Positions 52,290 through 60,580 of a DNA stretch of 64,000 nt are shown piece by piece. The DNA comes from Levilactobacillus yonginensis (lineage in GTDB: Bacteria; Bacillota; Bacilli; Lactobacillales; Lactobacillaceae): positions 1,302,001-1,366,000 of the forward strand of contig NZ_OZ061549.1 in assembly GCF_964065165.1 (NCBI RefSeq). The letters run 5' to 3'. Both the position numbers and the translations under genes were made by a program. The notes under the pieces were generated by a model that saw nothing but the letters and a program-made list of their open reading frames with translations, had not been told where the DNA came from and did no database searches. Each line of letters begins with the position of its first letter. Position 1 is the stretch's first letter.

Positions 52290-53486
52290 CTATTCTGCGG
52301 GTCGAACCTTGGAACGGTCGACCTGACCACGCCGCACGTGGTCCATCGCCCAGCGTAACAGAAACGGCGCCAATAAGGTGGCAACAATGATGGCCGCAAC
52401 GATAGCAGAATACCGGACCGGTGACATTAGCTTGGCCTGGTACCCGATTTGTGCGATGATCAATGCCATTTCACCCCGGGAAACCATTCCGGCACCAACT
52501 GCTGTGGAGCTCCCCAATGAGAAACCAGCCATTTTGGCCCCAGCCCCAGCACCAACCAATTTGGTCAGAACTGCCACAATGGTCAGGACCGCGATGAAAC
52601 CGATTTGTTTGCCCAGACCATTGAAATCCATGTTCAGGCCGATACTGACGAAGAAGACAGGGATAAAGAGGGCGTAACCCACCGGTTCGATGTGCCGGTC
52701 AACCGTAGAACGAGCCGAAGTCTGCGAAATAGCGATACCAGCGAAGAATGCTCCCACCACATCGCTCAACCCAACCAGCTCAGCAACGTAGGCCATCCCA
52801 AAGCACAGGATAATTGCCATTAACGTTGCACCCATCGGAATCATCAGCCGGTCGCCGATTTTTGCCATGTAAGGCGCTAACCAGCGGACGACAAAGTAAA
52901 TGGCTGCGAAGTAAATGATTTGTTCAATCGTCGTTAATAAAAGGCTGCTGGATTGGGCGGCACTCTCGCCGACAGCCGTTCCGGTCGTGCTAACCAAAAC
53001 ACTCAGAATCACAACGGCCAGCACGTCATCCACCACCGCGGCACCCAAGATGGTGGTCCCTTCACGGCTGTTGAGGGCGTTCATTTCCTTCAGCACTTCG
53101 ACGGAAATTGACACGGAAGTTGCGGCAAAAATCACGCTGATGAACAAACTCTCCGTGGTTCCCAGATTGTAGAACATCCCGACCAAATAAGTCCCAATGA
53201 CTGGAATCAGTACTCCCATCAACGCGACCAGGACACTGGGTTTCAAATACCGTTTCAGCAGTTGGAGGTCACTTTCCAGTCCAGCAATGAACATCAGGAT
53301 AATGACCCCAATTTCCGCAAAGCTTTCCAACGAATGGGACAGGGTAATCCAGCCTAAAAGTGCTGGTCCCACTAGAACCCCCACGAGTAATTGCCCAATA
53401 ACGGCCGGAATTCCAATTCGGGTACAGTAGTGGCCCACCACAGTTGTTGCCAACAGAATCAAGGTTAAGTCTTTTAATAGTTCCAC
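52290..53486 (-). CDS. napA: CPA2-type Na+/H+ antiporter (NapA-like)
   Basis: 398 residues, about twelve or thirteen membrane segments. The ion-binding Asp pair is Asp153-Asp154 in GAAVVDDVLAVVIL, as in electrogenic NapA antiporters. Other family marks are GIPAVIGQLLVGVLVGPALL and FFAGIAISQTSARSTVDRHI. No cytoplasmic KTN/TrkA domain follows the membrane part, unlike KefB/C. Start is GTG with AAGGAGG eight bases upstream. It expels Na+ (or Li+) in exchange for protons and helps pH and salt tolerance. The transcript should begin near 53715, so the leader is over 200 bases and contains a terminator-like hairpin. Confidence 0.88.
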   Translation of the reverse strand: MELLKDLTLILLATTVVGHYCTRIGIPAVIGQLLVGVLVGPALLGWITLSHSLESFAEIGVIILMFIAGLESDLQLLKRYLKPSVLVALMGVLIPVIGTYLVGMFYNLGTTESLFISVIFAATSVSISVEVLKEMNALNSREGTTILGAAVVDDVLAVVILSVLVSTTGTAVGESAAQSSSLLLTTIEQIIYFAAIYFVVRWLAPYMAKIGDRLMIPMGATLMAIILCFGMAYVAELVGLSDVVGAFFAGIAISQTSARSTVDRHIEPVGYALFIPVFFVSIGLNMDFNGLGKQIGFIAVLTIVAVLTKLVGAGAGAKMAGFSLGSSTAVGAGMVSRGEMALIIAQIGYQAKLMSPVRYSAIVAAIIVATLLAPFLLRWAMDHVRRGQVDRSKVRPAE

Positions 53487-53625
53487 GAGTAGCCTCCTTC
53501 AATTTAAACAGTCATTTTATTCAATAATTGCTGAATCCTTCACCCAGCATAGTCTTCCAACGCCTAAATAGCGACCTGGTAGCCTGTCAGTTAGGTGAGT
53601 AAATTTAGTCCGTTTACCCGTAAGC

Positions 53626-53694
53626 AAACAAAAAGCGACCGCCAAAACGGTCCCCCCAACCCAAGGAGGACGCCGTTCTTGAAAGCAGTCGCTT
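53626..53694 (-). terminator. Leader terminator upstream of the antiporter gene
   Basis: On the minus strand AAGCGAC and GTCGCTT close a stem that also pairs CGGCGTCC with GGGACCG and ends in CTTTTTGTTT. It lies between a TATAAT promoter (53722) and the antiporter start, with no gene between. It therefore looks like an attenuator. Confidence 0.6.
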
Positions 53695-53721
53695 CAACCA
53701 TCTCTAATTCAATTAAGATTT

Positions 53722-53750
53722 ATTATACGGGAACCCCTGACAATCCGCAA
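53722..53750 (-). promoter_or_regulatory. Promoter of the antiporter leader
   Basis: On the minus strand TTGCGG, 17-base spacer, perfect TATAAT. Confidence 0.55.
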
Positions 53751-53851
53751 CCCAGACGCCTCTGGCCAAAAAGTTCCAATCAAAACATCAAGTTATTTAC
53801 CCGCTGAACCCTGAATCGTGGTAGAATTATATCGATTGTGAGGTGACGCGT

Positions 53852-54052
53852 GTGAAGTGGCTTGAATCTAATTTAGTCGTGATTTTCTGGGCGGTTATCT
53901 TCGGTGAAGTTGTTGGTTACATTGGCGGAACTCTGGAACAAATGACCTGGAAGCCCCTACAAATGGGAGTTTCAATGGCAGTTGTTGCTTTGATTGCGGT
54001 CAACGGAATCACGCTACTCAGCCGTGATGACCAAGCTTCGAGCGAAAAATAA
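53852..54052 (+). CDS. Small two-helix membrane protein (DUF2929-like)
   Basis: 66 residues from GTG 53852 with TGAGGTG about eight bases upstream; GTG 53843 overlaps that site. Two membrane helices (NLVVIFWAVIFGEVVGYIGG and MGVSMAVVALIAVNGITLLS) joined by a short loop with LEQMTWKPLQ, ending in a polar tail. The pattern matches the YjzD/DUF2929 proteins of Bacillus and lactobacilli, whose function is unknown. Own terminator follows. Confidence 0.75.
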   Translation: MKWLESNLVVIFWAVIFGEVVGYIGGTLEQMTWKPLQMGVSMAVVALIAVNGITLLSRDDQASSEK

Positions 54053-54083
54053 CGCTCTGAATAAGCATGATCGTAAACTTTAG

Positions 54084-54111
54084 TCTTAGCATTTATGCTA
54101 AGGCTTTTTTT
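54084..54111 (+). terminator. Terminator of the small membrane protein gene
   Basis: TCTTAGCA pairs with TGCTAAGG around four bases, followed by T7. Confidence 0.88.
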
Positions 54112-54132
54112 GACTGGTCAGGTGCCCATCGT

Positions 54133-54302
54133 TCCGGTGGTCAGGTACGCCGCCTGTGGGACCGTCTAAAGCCTATGGTGCGGTCTTTAGACTCGACTTT
54201 AAGCCTCCAAGGACGAGTCTTAAAGATCGTCCTAGTCTTGTAAGACCAAGCAGCCCACTTGTTCTAACAAGACCGTCACGGGCGCCGCACCTGACCACCT
54301 CC
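54133..54302 (-). repeat. Cloverleaf repeat, copy L (reverse)
   Basis: Ends GGTGGTCAGGTACGCCGCC and GGCGCCGCACCTGACCACC. Arms GTCTAAAGCC with GGTCTTTAGAC, CTTTAAGCCTC with GAGTCTTAAAG, and GTCTTGTAAGA with TTCTAACAAGAC, each with the family mismatch. The sequence differs strongly from the other copies but the fold is the same. Confidence 0.85.
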
Positions 54303-54404
54303 ACTAGCGACTAACCAGTAAATACAGATATGCCTTCTCCACTAAAATTGACTTACTCAGCAACTAATTCTGTACTTCTAGTCGTCATCAAAACCATACA
54401 TAAT

Positions 54405-54459
54405 GAGCCTAGTTTGCTTGACGTAATTTCTACCGTCAACCAGACTAGGCTCTTTTTTA
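54405..54459 (+). terminator. Strong hairpin with T-run
   Basis: GAGCCTAGT with ACTAGGCTC encloses an inner pair TTGACG with CGTCAA, and T6 follows. It faces the alarmone synthetase gene and would stop + strand read-through; no + gene lies directly before it. Confidence 0.75.
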
Positions 54460-54532
54460 TTTAACGATTCATGAACACTAGAAATACACCAACCGATTGG
54501 AGAACGAAGCCAATTTCACCTTCGGAACCAGG

Positions 54533-54562
54533 GCCTCCCTGACAATCGCAGGCGGCCCAGAC
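54533..54562. repeat. Isolated cloverleaf end
   Basis: CTCCCTGACAATCGCAGGCG is like one terminus of copies B and H but has no partner. It lies three bases from the stop of the alarmone synthetase gene. Confidence 0.4.
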
Positions 54563-54565
54563 ACG

Positions 54566-55237
54566 TTAGGACCGCTTTTCCTCCGCCCGAATCTGGTTTT
54601 TAATGGCATTCATATCCTGGTCGAGTTGATGAACCAACTCAGCCTTCGCCACCAGTTCATGTCGTAGTTCATCCTGGTGCTGGACGTTTTTCTTATAACT
54701 TAACTCATGTTCCAGCGAAGCCCAGAAGTTCATGGCAATCGTACGGATCTGTACCTCAACCGTTACCTCTTCGACACCCGCTGCCAGAAAGACCGGGACT
54801 GCCAGGATTAAATGCAAGCTTCGATACCCGTTTGGCTTAGGCTTCGATACGTAGTCCTTACGGTTCAAAACTTTAATGTCCGGTTGTTTTTCTAGCCGCC
54901 GCTCCATAGCTAAAATATCGTCCTCAAATCGCACGATAATCCGAATACCCGCGATGTCATGCATCTGTTGCGGTAACGTCTCAAAGTCAAAATTCAAATG
55001 CTTCCGTTGCACCTTTTCCAAAATACTTTCGGGTGACTTGATCCGGGACTGGAGACTATCCACCAATGTATGACCATTTTGAATGCGATATTCTTGGTCC
55101 AAGTAGTGAATCTTCGTCTCCACAACCTGCACAGCACTCCGGTAATTCAACATCAACGAGCGAAACCGATCGATTGCTTCTAGAGACGTTGGGTCATTAG
55201 GAAACTGGGCGGGCAAATTATTTGTCGTATCTGTCAT
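54566..55237 (-). CDS. Small alarmone synthetase (RelP/RelQ type)
   Basis: 223 residues, synthetase domain only. Motifs in order: RIKSPESILEKVQRK, DIAGIRIIVRFEDDI, YVSKPKPNGYRSLHLILAVP (substrate and G-loop) and EVQIRTIAMNFWASLEHELS. No HD hydrolase and no TGS/ACT domains, so it makes (p)ppGpp but cannot degrade it, and is controlled by expression or ligands. Acts in the cytoplasm under stress. Its start overlaps the stop of the MFS exporter gene by ATGA, so the two are coupled. Confidence 0.9.
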   Translation of the reverse strand: MTDTTNNLPAQFPNDPTSLEAIDRFRSLMLNYRSAVQVVETKIHYLDQEYRIQNGHTLVDSLQSRIKSPESILEKVQRKHLNFDFETLPQQMHDIAGIRIIVRFEDDILAMERRLEKQPDIKVLNRKDYVSKPKPNGYRSLHLILAVPVFLAAGVEEVTVEVQIRTIAMNFWASLEHELSYKKNVQHQDELRHELVAKAELVHQLDQDMNAIKNQIRAEEKRS

Positions 55238-56478
55238 TCATTTATGTTCCTCTTAGTAGGTTTACTGCGCCACTGGCGAATCTCTGGAATCAGCCACCAT
55301 AGTAGTAGAAAGTTTAGTAACAAGGTAAATGCGGTAAACGTAAATACACCACTATAATTAAACCAATTGGCCACTAATCCCCCAACTAGCGCTCCCAGCA
55401 TACTGCCGAGTGCTTGGAAGGATTGGTTCCAGCTGAAGACCGTTCCCACCAATGAGTGAGGCGCGTTCTTGGTCAACATTGTTTGGACGGCCGGGAATAG
55501 CGCCCCATCGGAGACGCCAATCATGAACCGGAACACGCCAAGTAGCCAGACACTGGACACGAAGCCTTGCGGAAAGTACATTAAGACGGCAAAGACGTAC
55601 CCGAAGACCAACACTCGTTGTGTCCCGTGACGGTCACCGTACTCACCTAGCTTAGGTGCCGCTAACAGCGTTGAAATTCCGGGTAACGCCGCAATGATCC
55701 CGGCAACCAACGTAATTGGTCCCGTACCATTCATGAGTTGTTTGACGTACAGACTGATAATTGGCGTGATGGAGTTATTCCCCATTTGAATAAACATGGT
55801 TGAAACTAACAACACCAAAACGAGTTTAGGATTTTTAACCTGTTTGAGCCAACTACCCGCTTGCGCTTGTTTCTCGCGGCTGATGGGGGTGAAATGTTCG
55901 TGGACCAACGTGGCGCTTAGAATAAAGACCACAATCAAGAAGAAACCAGTCAACAGAAAAGTCCAGCGAATCGTGAAAACCTGGGCCAAAATACCACCCA
56001 AAACTGGGCCAATCAAGTTCCCACTCACGTACCCCGTTGTCAGCACACCCAACGCGTTGCCACTCTTTTCCTTGGGCGTTTCGGCAGCAATCAGCGCACT
56101 AGCGTTAGGAATATAACCGGCAAAAAAGCCCTGCAAAAAACGCAAGCCAATCAACTGCCAAACGTTCGTCACAAAGCCCATGAGGCCAATCACGATGGCC
56201 ATCCCGATTGATGACCGGAGTAACATCAATTTCCGACCCTTACGATCGGCCAGCTTGCCCCACAGCGGTGAAACCGCCGCAATGACGAAGAAGGTGGCCG
56301 CATAGGTCAACCCACTGTAAATGGTGACTTGGCCCTTCGTAAAGTGGCCCAAACCTTCAACGTACAACGATAAAAATGGCATAATTTCACTGAAACCCAT
56401 GCCAGCAATAAACGTTCCTAACCACAAAACGGCCAAATTCCGCCGCCACTGTTCAGATTTACCTTTGCGTGTTCCCAC
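55234..56478 (-). CDS. MFS drug-type exporter
   Basis: 414 residues, twelve membrane segments, GTG start. MFS motif A is clear: GKLADRKGRKLMLLRS. The motif C region TTGYVSGNLIGPVLGGILA is the antiporter signature of the drug:proton DHA1 group. The second half repeats the motif (GEYGDRHGTQRVLVFG). The substrate is unknown. It is the first gene of a unit with the alarmone synthetase. Confidence 0.87.
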   Translation of the reverse strand: MGTRKGKSEQWRRNLAVLWLGTFIAGMGFSEIMPFLSLYVEGLGHFTKGQVTIYSGLTYAATFFVIAAVSPLWGKLADRKGRKLMLLRSSIGMAIVIGLMGFVTNVWQLIGLRFLQGFFAGYIPNASALIAAETPKEKSGNALGVLTTGYVSGNLIGPVLGGILAQVFTIRWTFLLTGFFLIVVFILSATLVHEHFTPISREKQAQAGSWLKQVKNPKLVLVLLVSTMFIQMGNNSITPIISLYVKQLMNGTGPITLVAGIIAALPGISTLLAAPKLGEYGDRHGTQRVLVFGYVFAVLMYFPQGFVSSVWLLGVFRFMIGVSDGALFPAVQTMLTKNAPHSLVGTVFSWNQSFQALGSMLGALVGGLVANWFNYSGVFTFTAFTLLLNFLLLWWLIPEIRQWRSKPTKRNINE

Positions 56479-56741
56479 GACTTCTTCGCCTCTTTAACTA
56501 TTTATTTACACAATGACATTCCGCAAGATTATCCATGTCATTCGAGATTCAAATCGTCTTTTAATTTAGAAATCCAAAATAAGCGACCATACCGATGACC
56601 ATCACCACCAAGCTCATAACAAAACTTAACTGGATACAATTATTTAAATTTTTAAACTCACTGAATCTATTAGTAACTAGTGTAGCATAAGTTGAGCAGC
56701 TCACTGCAAATAAGGGTAGTGTCCCAATCGAAAGAAATTAC

Positions 56742-56770
56742 TTCACAAATGAATGGTTTTCAGGCATAAT
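56742..56770 (+). promoter_or_regulatory. Promoter of the first alcohol dehydrogenase gene
   Basis: TTCACA, 17-base spacer, CATAAT. The second dehydrogenase gene has nearly the same arrangement. The preceding 56479-56741 shows no other feature. Confidence 0.5.
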
Positions 56771-56822
56771 AAATTTCGGCATGTGATTAGAGTAACAGAA
56801 AATTGATAATGGAGGAGATTTT

Positions 56823-57581
56823 ATGTCAAATCGTTTAGATGGTAAAGTTGCAATCGTTACGGGTGGCTCATTGGGCATCGGTTTAGCCGTTGCCCAAAAG
56901 TTTGTTGAAGAAGGCGCAAAGGTGATGATTACTGGTCGCCACGCCGACGTTGGTGAAAAGGCTGCTAAGTCCGTTGGCACCCCTGATGTCATTCAATTCT
57001 TCAAGCATGACGCCACTGACGAAGAAGGCTGGAACGACTTATTTGATGCCACTGAAAAGGCTTTTGGCCCCGTTACCACGGTCGTTAACAACGCCGGGAT
57101 GGCCATCGCCAAGAGCATCGAAAACACGACGACTGCCGAATGGCATCAACAATTAGGCGTTAACCTAGATGGTGTCTTCTTCGGTACCCGTTTGGGTATT
57201 CAACGGATGAAGAACCAGAACCTCGGCGCTTCCATCATCAACATGTCCTCCATTGAAGGTTTGGTTGGTGACCCTAACCTGGGTGCCTACAACGCCTCCA
57301 AGGGTGCTGTACGGTTGATGTCAAAATCTGCTGCTTTGGATTGCTCCTTGAAGGACTACGATGTTCGGGTCAACACCGTTCACCCTGGTTACATCAAGAC
57401 GCCATTAGTTGACGCACAACCTGGTTTCGAAACGAACATGTCTCAACGGACCAAGACGCCAATGGGTCACATCGGTGAACCTAACGACATCGCCTACATC
57501 TGTGTTTACTTGGCTTCCAACGAATCCAAGTTCGCTACGGGTGCTGAATTCACTGTCGATGGCGGTTACACTGCCCAATAA
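56823..57581 (+). CDS. R-specific NADP-dependent alcohol dehydrogenase (SDR), copy 1
   Basis: 252 residues, short-chain dehydrogenase. Cofactor motif TGGSLGIG, then TGRHADVG, where the Arg favours NADP. NNAG, Ser in NMSSIEG, Tyr-x3-Lys in YNASKGA and C-terminal DGGYTAQ. Length, sequence and the terminal Gln match the well-studied R-ADH of Lactobacillus brevis, a Mg-dependent tetramer that reduces ketones to R-alcohols. TGGAGGAG lies before the ATG. A close paralogue follows 340 bases downstream, with its own promoter and a second-family repeat in between. Confidence 0.93.
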   Translation: MSNRLDGKVAIVTGGSLGIGLAVAQKFVEEGAKVMITGRHADVGEKAAKSVGTPDVIQFFKHDATDEEGWNDLFDATEKAFGPVTTVVNNAGMAIAKSIENTTTAEWHQQLGVNLDGVFFGTRLGIQRMKNQNLGASIINMSSIEGLVGDPNLGAYNASKGAVRLMSKSAALDCSLKDYDVRVNTVHPGYIKTPLVDAQPGFETNMSQRTKTPMGHIGEPNDIAYICVYLASNESKFATGAEFTVDGGYTAQ

Positions 57582-57599
57582 TCTCTGATTTTTCTGACG

Positions 57600-57634
57600 A
57601 AGCAACCGACCTACTTGGGGTTGGTTGCTTTTTA
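57600..57634 (+). terminator. Terminator of the first dehydrogenase gene
   Basis: AAGCAACC pairs with GGTTGCTT, followed by TTT. Confidence 0.85.
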
Positions 57635-57637
57635 ATT

Positions 57638-57668
57638 GGATCTGAGGTAAAAGTCTCAGACCCTTTTG
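57638..57668 (+). terminator. Second hairpin behind the first dehydrogenase gene
   Basis: GGATCTGAG pairs with CTCAGACCC, followed by TTTT. It resembles the terminator at 26141-26173, and like it stands beside second-family repeats. Confidence 0.6.
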
Positions 57669-57687
57669 GCGTTCTGAACGTATATAG

Positions 57688-57806
57688 TCGAAACGTGCGA
57701 CAAAAGGCAGTCAACTCCGCTTAACCCCGCTAGACGAGTAATCCAAGACCAGGATTATTCGTCTAGCGACGTTAATGCTCATTGACTAACCGCCTTTTAT
57801 CGCACT
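57688..57806 (+). repeat. Second repeat family, copy 5 (best preserved)
   Basis: GTGCGACAAAAGGC and GCCTTTTATCGCAC are inverted ends. The core is GCTAGACGAGTAATCC with GGATTATTCGTCTAGC around a short loop, flanked by CTCCGCTTAACCCC and GACGTTAATGCTCA. Confidence 0.85.
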
Positions 57807-57836
57807 CTCCTTACTTGTCCAAAATTGATAAAACAC

Positions 57837-57865
57837 TTAACAAACTCAGCGAGTTGTAGCATAAT
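57837..57865 (+). promoter_or_regulatory. Promoter of the second alcohol dehydrogenase gene
   Basis: TTAACA, 17-base spacer, CATAAT. Confidence 0.5.
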
Positions 57866-57921
57866 AGTAATTAACTTGTATGTGAAACTAATCACGTAAA
57901 CACTTTATGGAGGTTATAATT

Positions 57922-58680
57922 ATGGCAAATCGTTTGGATGGAAAAGTTGCAATCGTAACTGGCGGAACGCTTGGAATTGGTTTAGCCGTTGCTCGTAAGT
58001 TTGTTGAAGAAGGCGCAAAGGTCATGATTACTGGCCGCCACGCTGACGTTGGTGAAAAGGCCGCCAAGTCCATTGGCACTCCTGACGTGATTCAGTTCTT
58101 CCAACAAGATGTTTCGGAAGAAGCCAGCTGGAACGCCGTTTTCGATGCAACTGAAAAAGCCTTCGGTCAAGTTACTACGGTGGTTAACAATGCTGGTATC
58201 GGTTTAACTGGCCCTATTGAAAGCACAACAACGGCAGACTGGCACAAATTACTCTCCGTTAACTTAGATGGTGTCTTCTTCGGTACCCGGTTAGGGATTC
58301 AACGGATGAAGAACAAGCATCTGGGTGCTTCCATCATTAATGTCTCCTCCATCGAAGGCTTAGTTGGAGACGCTAACGCCGGCTCCTATAACGCTTCTAA
58401 GGGGGCTGTGCGGATCATGTCCAAGTCAGCCGCTCTAGACTGTGCCATGAATGACTACGACGTCCGGGTCAACACGGTTCACCCTGGCTACATCAAGACG
58501 CCAATGGTCGAAGCCGTTCCTGAAATCGAAGCAGCTATGTCTGACCGTTCCAAGACGCCAATGGGCCACTTAGGTGAACCTGACGACATCGCTTACATCT
58601 GCATCTACTTGGCTTCTAACGAATCCAAGTTTGCTACCGGTGCTGAATTCGTTGTCGACGGTGGTTACACCGCCCAATAA
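57922..58680 (+). CDS. R-specific NADP-dependent alcohol dehydrogenase (SDR), copy 2
   Basis: 252 residues from ATG 57922 (GGAGG 10 bases upstream). By eye about four fifths of residues equal copy 1. Same cofactor motif (TGGTLGIG), Arg in TGRHADVG, Ser in NVSSIEG, Tyr-x3-Lys in YNASKGA and DGGYTAQ. Most changes lie in 60-75 (FFQQDVSEEASW), 92-110 (NNAGIGLTGPIESTT) and 195-212, loops that shape the substrate pocket in this family. It may therefore have a different ketone or aldehyde range (inference). Tandem duplication. Confidence 0.93.
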   Translation: MANRLDGKVAIVTGGTLGIGLAVARKFVEEGAKVMITGRHADVGEKAAKSIGTPDVIQFFQQDVSEEASWNAVFDATEKAFGQVTTVVNNAGIGLTGPIESTTTADWHKLLSVNLDGVFFGTRLGIQRMKNKHLGASIINVSSIEGLVGDANAGSYNASKGAVRIMSKSAALDCAMNDYDVRVNTVHPGYIKTPMVEAVPEIEAAMSDRSKTPMGHLGEPDDIAYICIYLASNESKFATGAEFVVDGGYTAQ

Positions 58681-58746
58681 ACACCTCTCCTTGCGGCATT
58701 TCCTGCCGCCACTCAACTCGTTCACGTTCATTAATACCGCAACAGC

Positions 58747-58782
58747 AAAGAAGCTCCGACCAATTTGGCCGGAGCTTCTTTG
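58747..58782 (+). terminator. Terminator of the second dehydrogenase gene
   Basis: AAAGAAGCTCCG pairs with CCGGAGCTTCTTT around an AT-rich loop. Confidence 0.85.
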
Positions 58783-59037
58783 TCTCTTCTATTCTCTTTG
58801 CTGGTCGTTTTCCCTGTATTTCCGCCTTCGGCTACCTTAGCTCGAGCTACCGACCCACTATCACTACAACTTTACGTCACATTCATGCTTCCAAGTAAGT
58901 CATTAATCCAAGCTCAACGGCACACGCTTGATTCTTCCAAATTTTTGGTTAAAGCAACGTCTGACCATTTTATCTAATACTAGTGTCAGTCGCAGGCTTT
59001 CGGGCAGGGTGTGGCTGTATGGAACCGGAGACGGCGT
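58783..59037. other. Intergenic region with a repeat-tip motif
   Basis: CCGCCTTCGGCTACC at 58822 is the small palindrome found at the tips of cloverleaf repeats, here alone. Nothing else is recognisable. Confidence 0.35.
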
Positions 59038-59412
59038 TTAGCCATGAACCCCAATTAAGAGGGCGGCAATCAAAATGAATAAGACTAACGTGGTAATCGC
59101 CACGTACAGGTGATCTCGCTCTTTGTAGAACGCGTAGATGGAAACGATAACCCGTAAAACGGGCGTTAAAATCAAGCAGTACACGCCTAACATCATGATG
59201 GCATACGGCCGCAATTGCCAGGTTCCCGTTAAAATCGTGGCCATCCGCCGCGGAACGAATTCTCCCTCATAGCCCGAATAACCGGTTGTCAAAAACATCG
59301 CTAAACCAATCAACATAATAATGGCTGAAACAATTACACCAACCTGTAGAATTCGACCAATAACGGTTTCAACTTGAGCCATTTCATTAGCCGTTGCTTT
59401 CTTTGATTCCAT
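59038..59412 (-). CDS. DUF1634 membrane protein, TSUP partner
   Basis: 124 residues with three membrane helices (GVIVSAIIMLIGLAMFLTTG, YAIMMLGVYCLILTPVLRVI, TTLVLFILIAALLIGVHG). This is the DUF1634 family, nearly always encoded beside a TauE/SafE permease. Its start shares one base with the stop of the permease gene, so the two form a coupled pair. It probably acts as an accessory subunit (inference); the function of the family is not known. No obvious terminator follows. Confidence 0.85.
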   Translation of the reverse strand: MESKKATANEMAQVETVIGRILQVGVIVSAIIMLIGLAMFLTTGYSGYEGEFVPRRMATILTGTWQLRPYAIMMLGVYCLILTPVLRVIVSIYAFYKERDHLYVAITTLVLFILIAALLIGVHG

Positions 59413-60257
59413 TAGAAGTGAACCCCCAATCCTTTAAACAACATTTGAAAACCGATGTACAAAATAATGGGAATAAACACAATACGAATCCACCGAGCTG
59501 GTAGGACTTGCATGATCCGCGACCCAATCACGGCACCGACCAAAATCCCCAAAGCCATCGGCACGGCAATTCCTGGTAAAATGGCGCCATTGAAGAAGTA
59601 CACAGTTGCACTAGCCGCTGCCGTAACCCCCATCATCAAGTTGGATGTTGAGCTGGAAGGCTTCAACGGCATCTTCATAAAGGTATCCATCGCCATGACC
59701 TTGAACGCCCCGGAACCAATTCCGAGGAGCCCACTAGCTACGCCGGCCCCGAACATAACGGAGAAACCGGCCGGTACATTTTCAACCTGGTAATCAATAC
59801 TCTTCTGTTCGGCCTTGTCGTAGTAGCTGCCATTTAGTTTAAGCTTGGCAGCAATCTTGTCTGGTTCCACGCGTTGTAAAACCTCTTGTCCCCGCTGTAA
59901 CTTCCGGTACATGTTCCACCCAGAGAAGACCAATAGACACCCGAATAACAGGTACAGGTACTTGGGGTCCAAAACCCCGGTTAACAAAGCGCCCACGATG
60001 GCCCCTGTGGTGGTCGCAATCTCCAAAAACATGGCCACCCGCAAGTTCAACACATTGTCCCGTAAATAAGCGATAGTTGAGCCCGAACTCGTCGCAATCA
60101 CCGCGATAATGCTGGCTCCAATTGCATATTTAATATTTAGCCCCATCCCTAGGGTTAAGATTGGCGTGATGATCATCCCGCCACCAATTCCCAGGATTGA
60201 TCCCGCAATCCCGGCAAAGATACCCACGGCTAACATGATTAATGCTGTATGAATCAT
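59412..60257 (-). CDS. TSUP (TauE/SafE) family permease
   Basis: 281 residues with about eight membrane segments and the family's glycine-rich motifs (GSILGIGGGMIITPILTLGM; GVASGLLGIGSGAFKVMAMD). The central loop carries a soluble stretch (LQRGQEVLQRVEPDKIAAKL). AGGAGG nine bases upstream of the ATG. It pairs with the DUF1634 gene. Substrate unknown, probably sulfite or an organic sulfonate. The LysR gene upstream has its own hairpin, so a promoter must lie in 60258-60510. Confidence 0.85.
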   Translation of the reverse strand: MIHTALIMLAVGIFAGIAGSILGIGGGMIITPILTLGMGLNIKYAIGASIIAVIATSSGSTIAYLRDNVLNLRVAMFLEIATTTGAIVGALLTGVLDPKYLYLLFGCLLVFSGWNMYRKLQRGQEVLQRVEPDKIAAKLKLNGSYYDKAEQKSIDYQVENVPAGFSVMFGAGVASGLLGIGSGAFKVMAMDTFMKMPLKPSSSTSNLMMGVTAAASATVYFFNGAILPGIAVPMALGILVGAVIGSRIMQVLPARWIRIVFIPIILYIGFQMLFKGLGVHF

Positions 60258-60509
60258 AACTTTTTACCTCCTGACCAATTCCCAATGTCGTCTTTGATTA
60301 TCAACTTTTACGCGACTGGTGGCAAGTTGGTCAGCTCTCTCAGCGAGTAAAAAATGAACTTGATTCACAAACGAAATTCTTGTAATTACGGTTCTTAATT
60401 TTAAAAAATCGCTTATTTATATAACCCTTCACAAAACAACTTGTTTCGGCTATCTGTCTATCTTCCCAATTGACCAGGCACATATTCCCGCTATAACGGC
60501 ATTTATGAC

Positions 60510-60559
60510 TAACAATAAACGGCAACTCTCCCATACAAAAAATATATGGAAGAGTTGCC
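60510..60559 (-). terminator. Hairpin after the LysR gene
   Basis: GGCAACTCTTCCATA pairs with TATGGGAGAGTTGCC on the minus strand, followed by GTTTATTGTT. It separates the regulator from the TSUP unit. The remaining 60258-60509 is AT-rich promoter DNA. Confidence 0.7.
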
Positions 60560-60580
60560 TAAATTGTATTTACAATATAT

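Noticed and set aside
53626..53694. T-box or known riboswitch in the antiporter leader
   Set aside because: No T-box sequence (TGGNACCGCG) and no recognisable aptamer blocks; kept only as a leader terminator.
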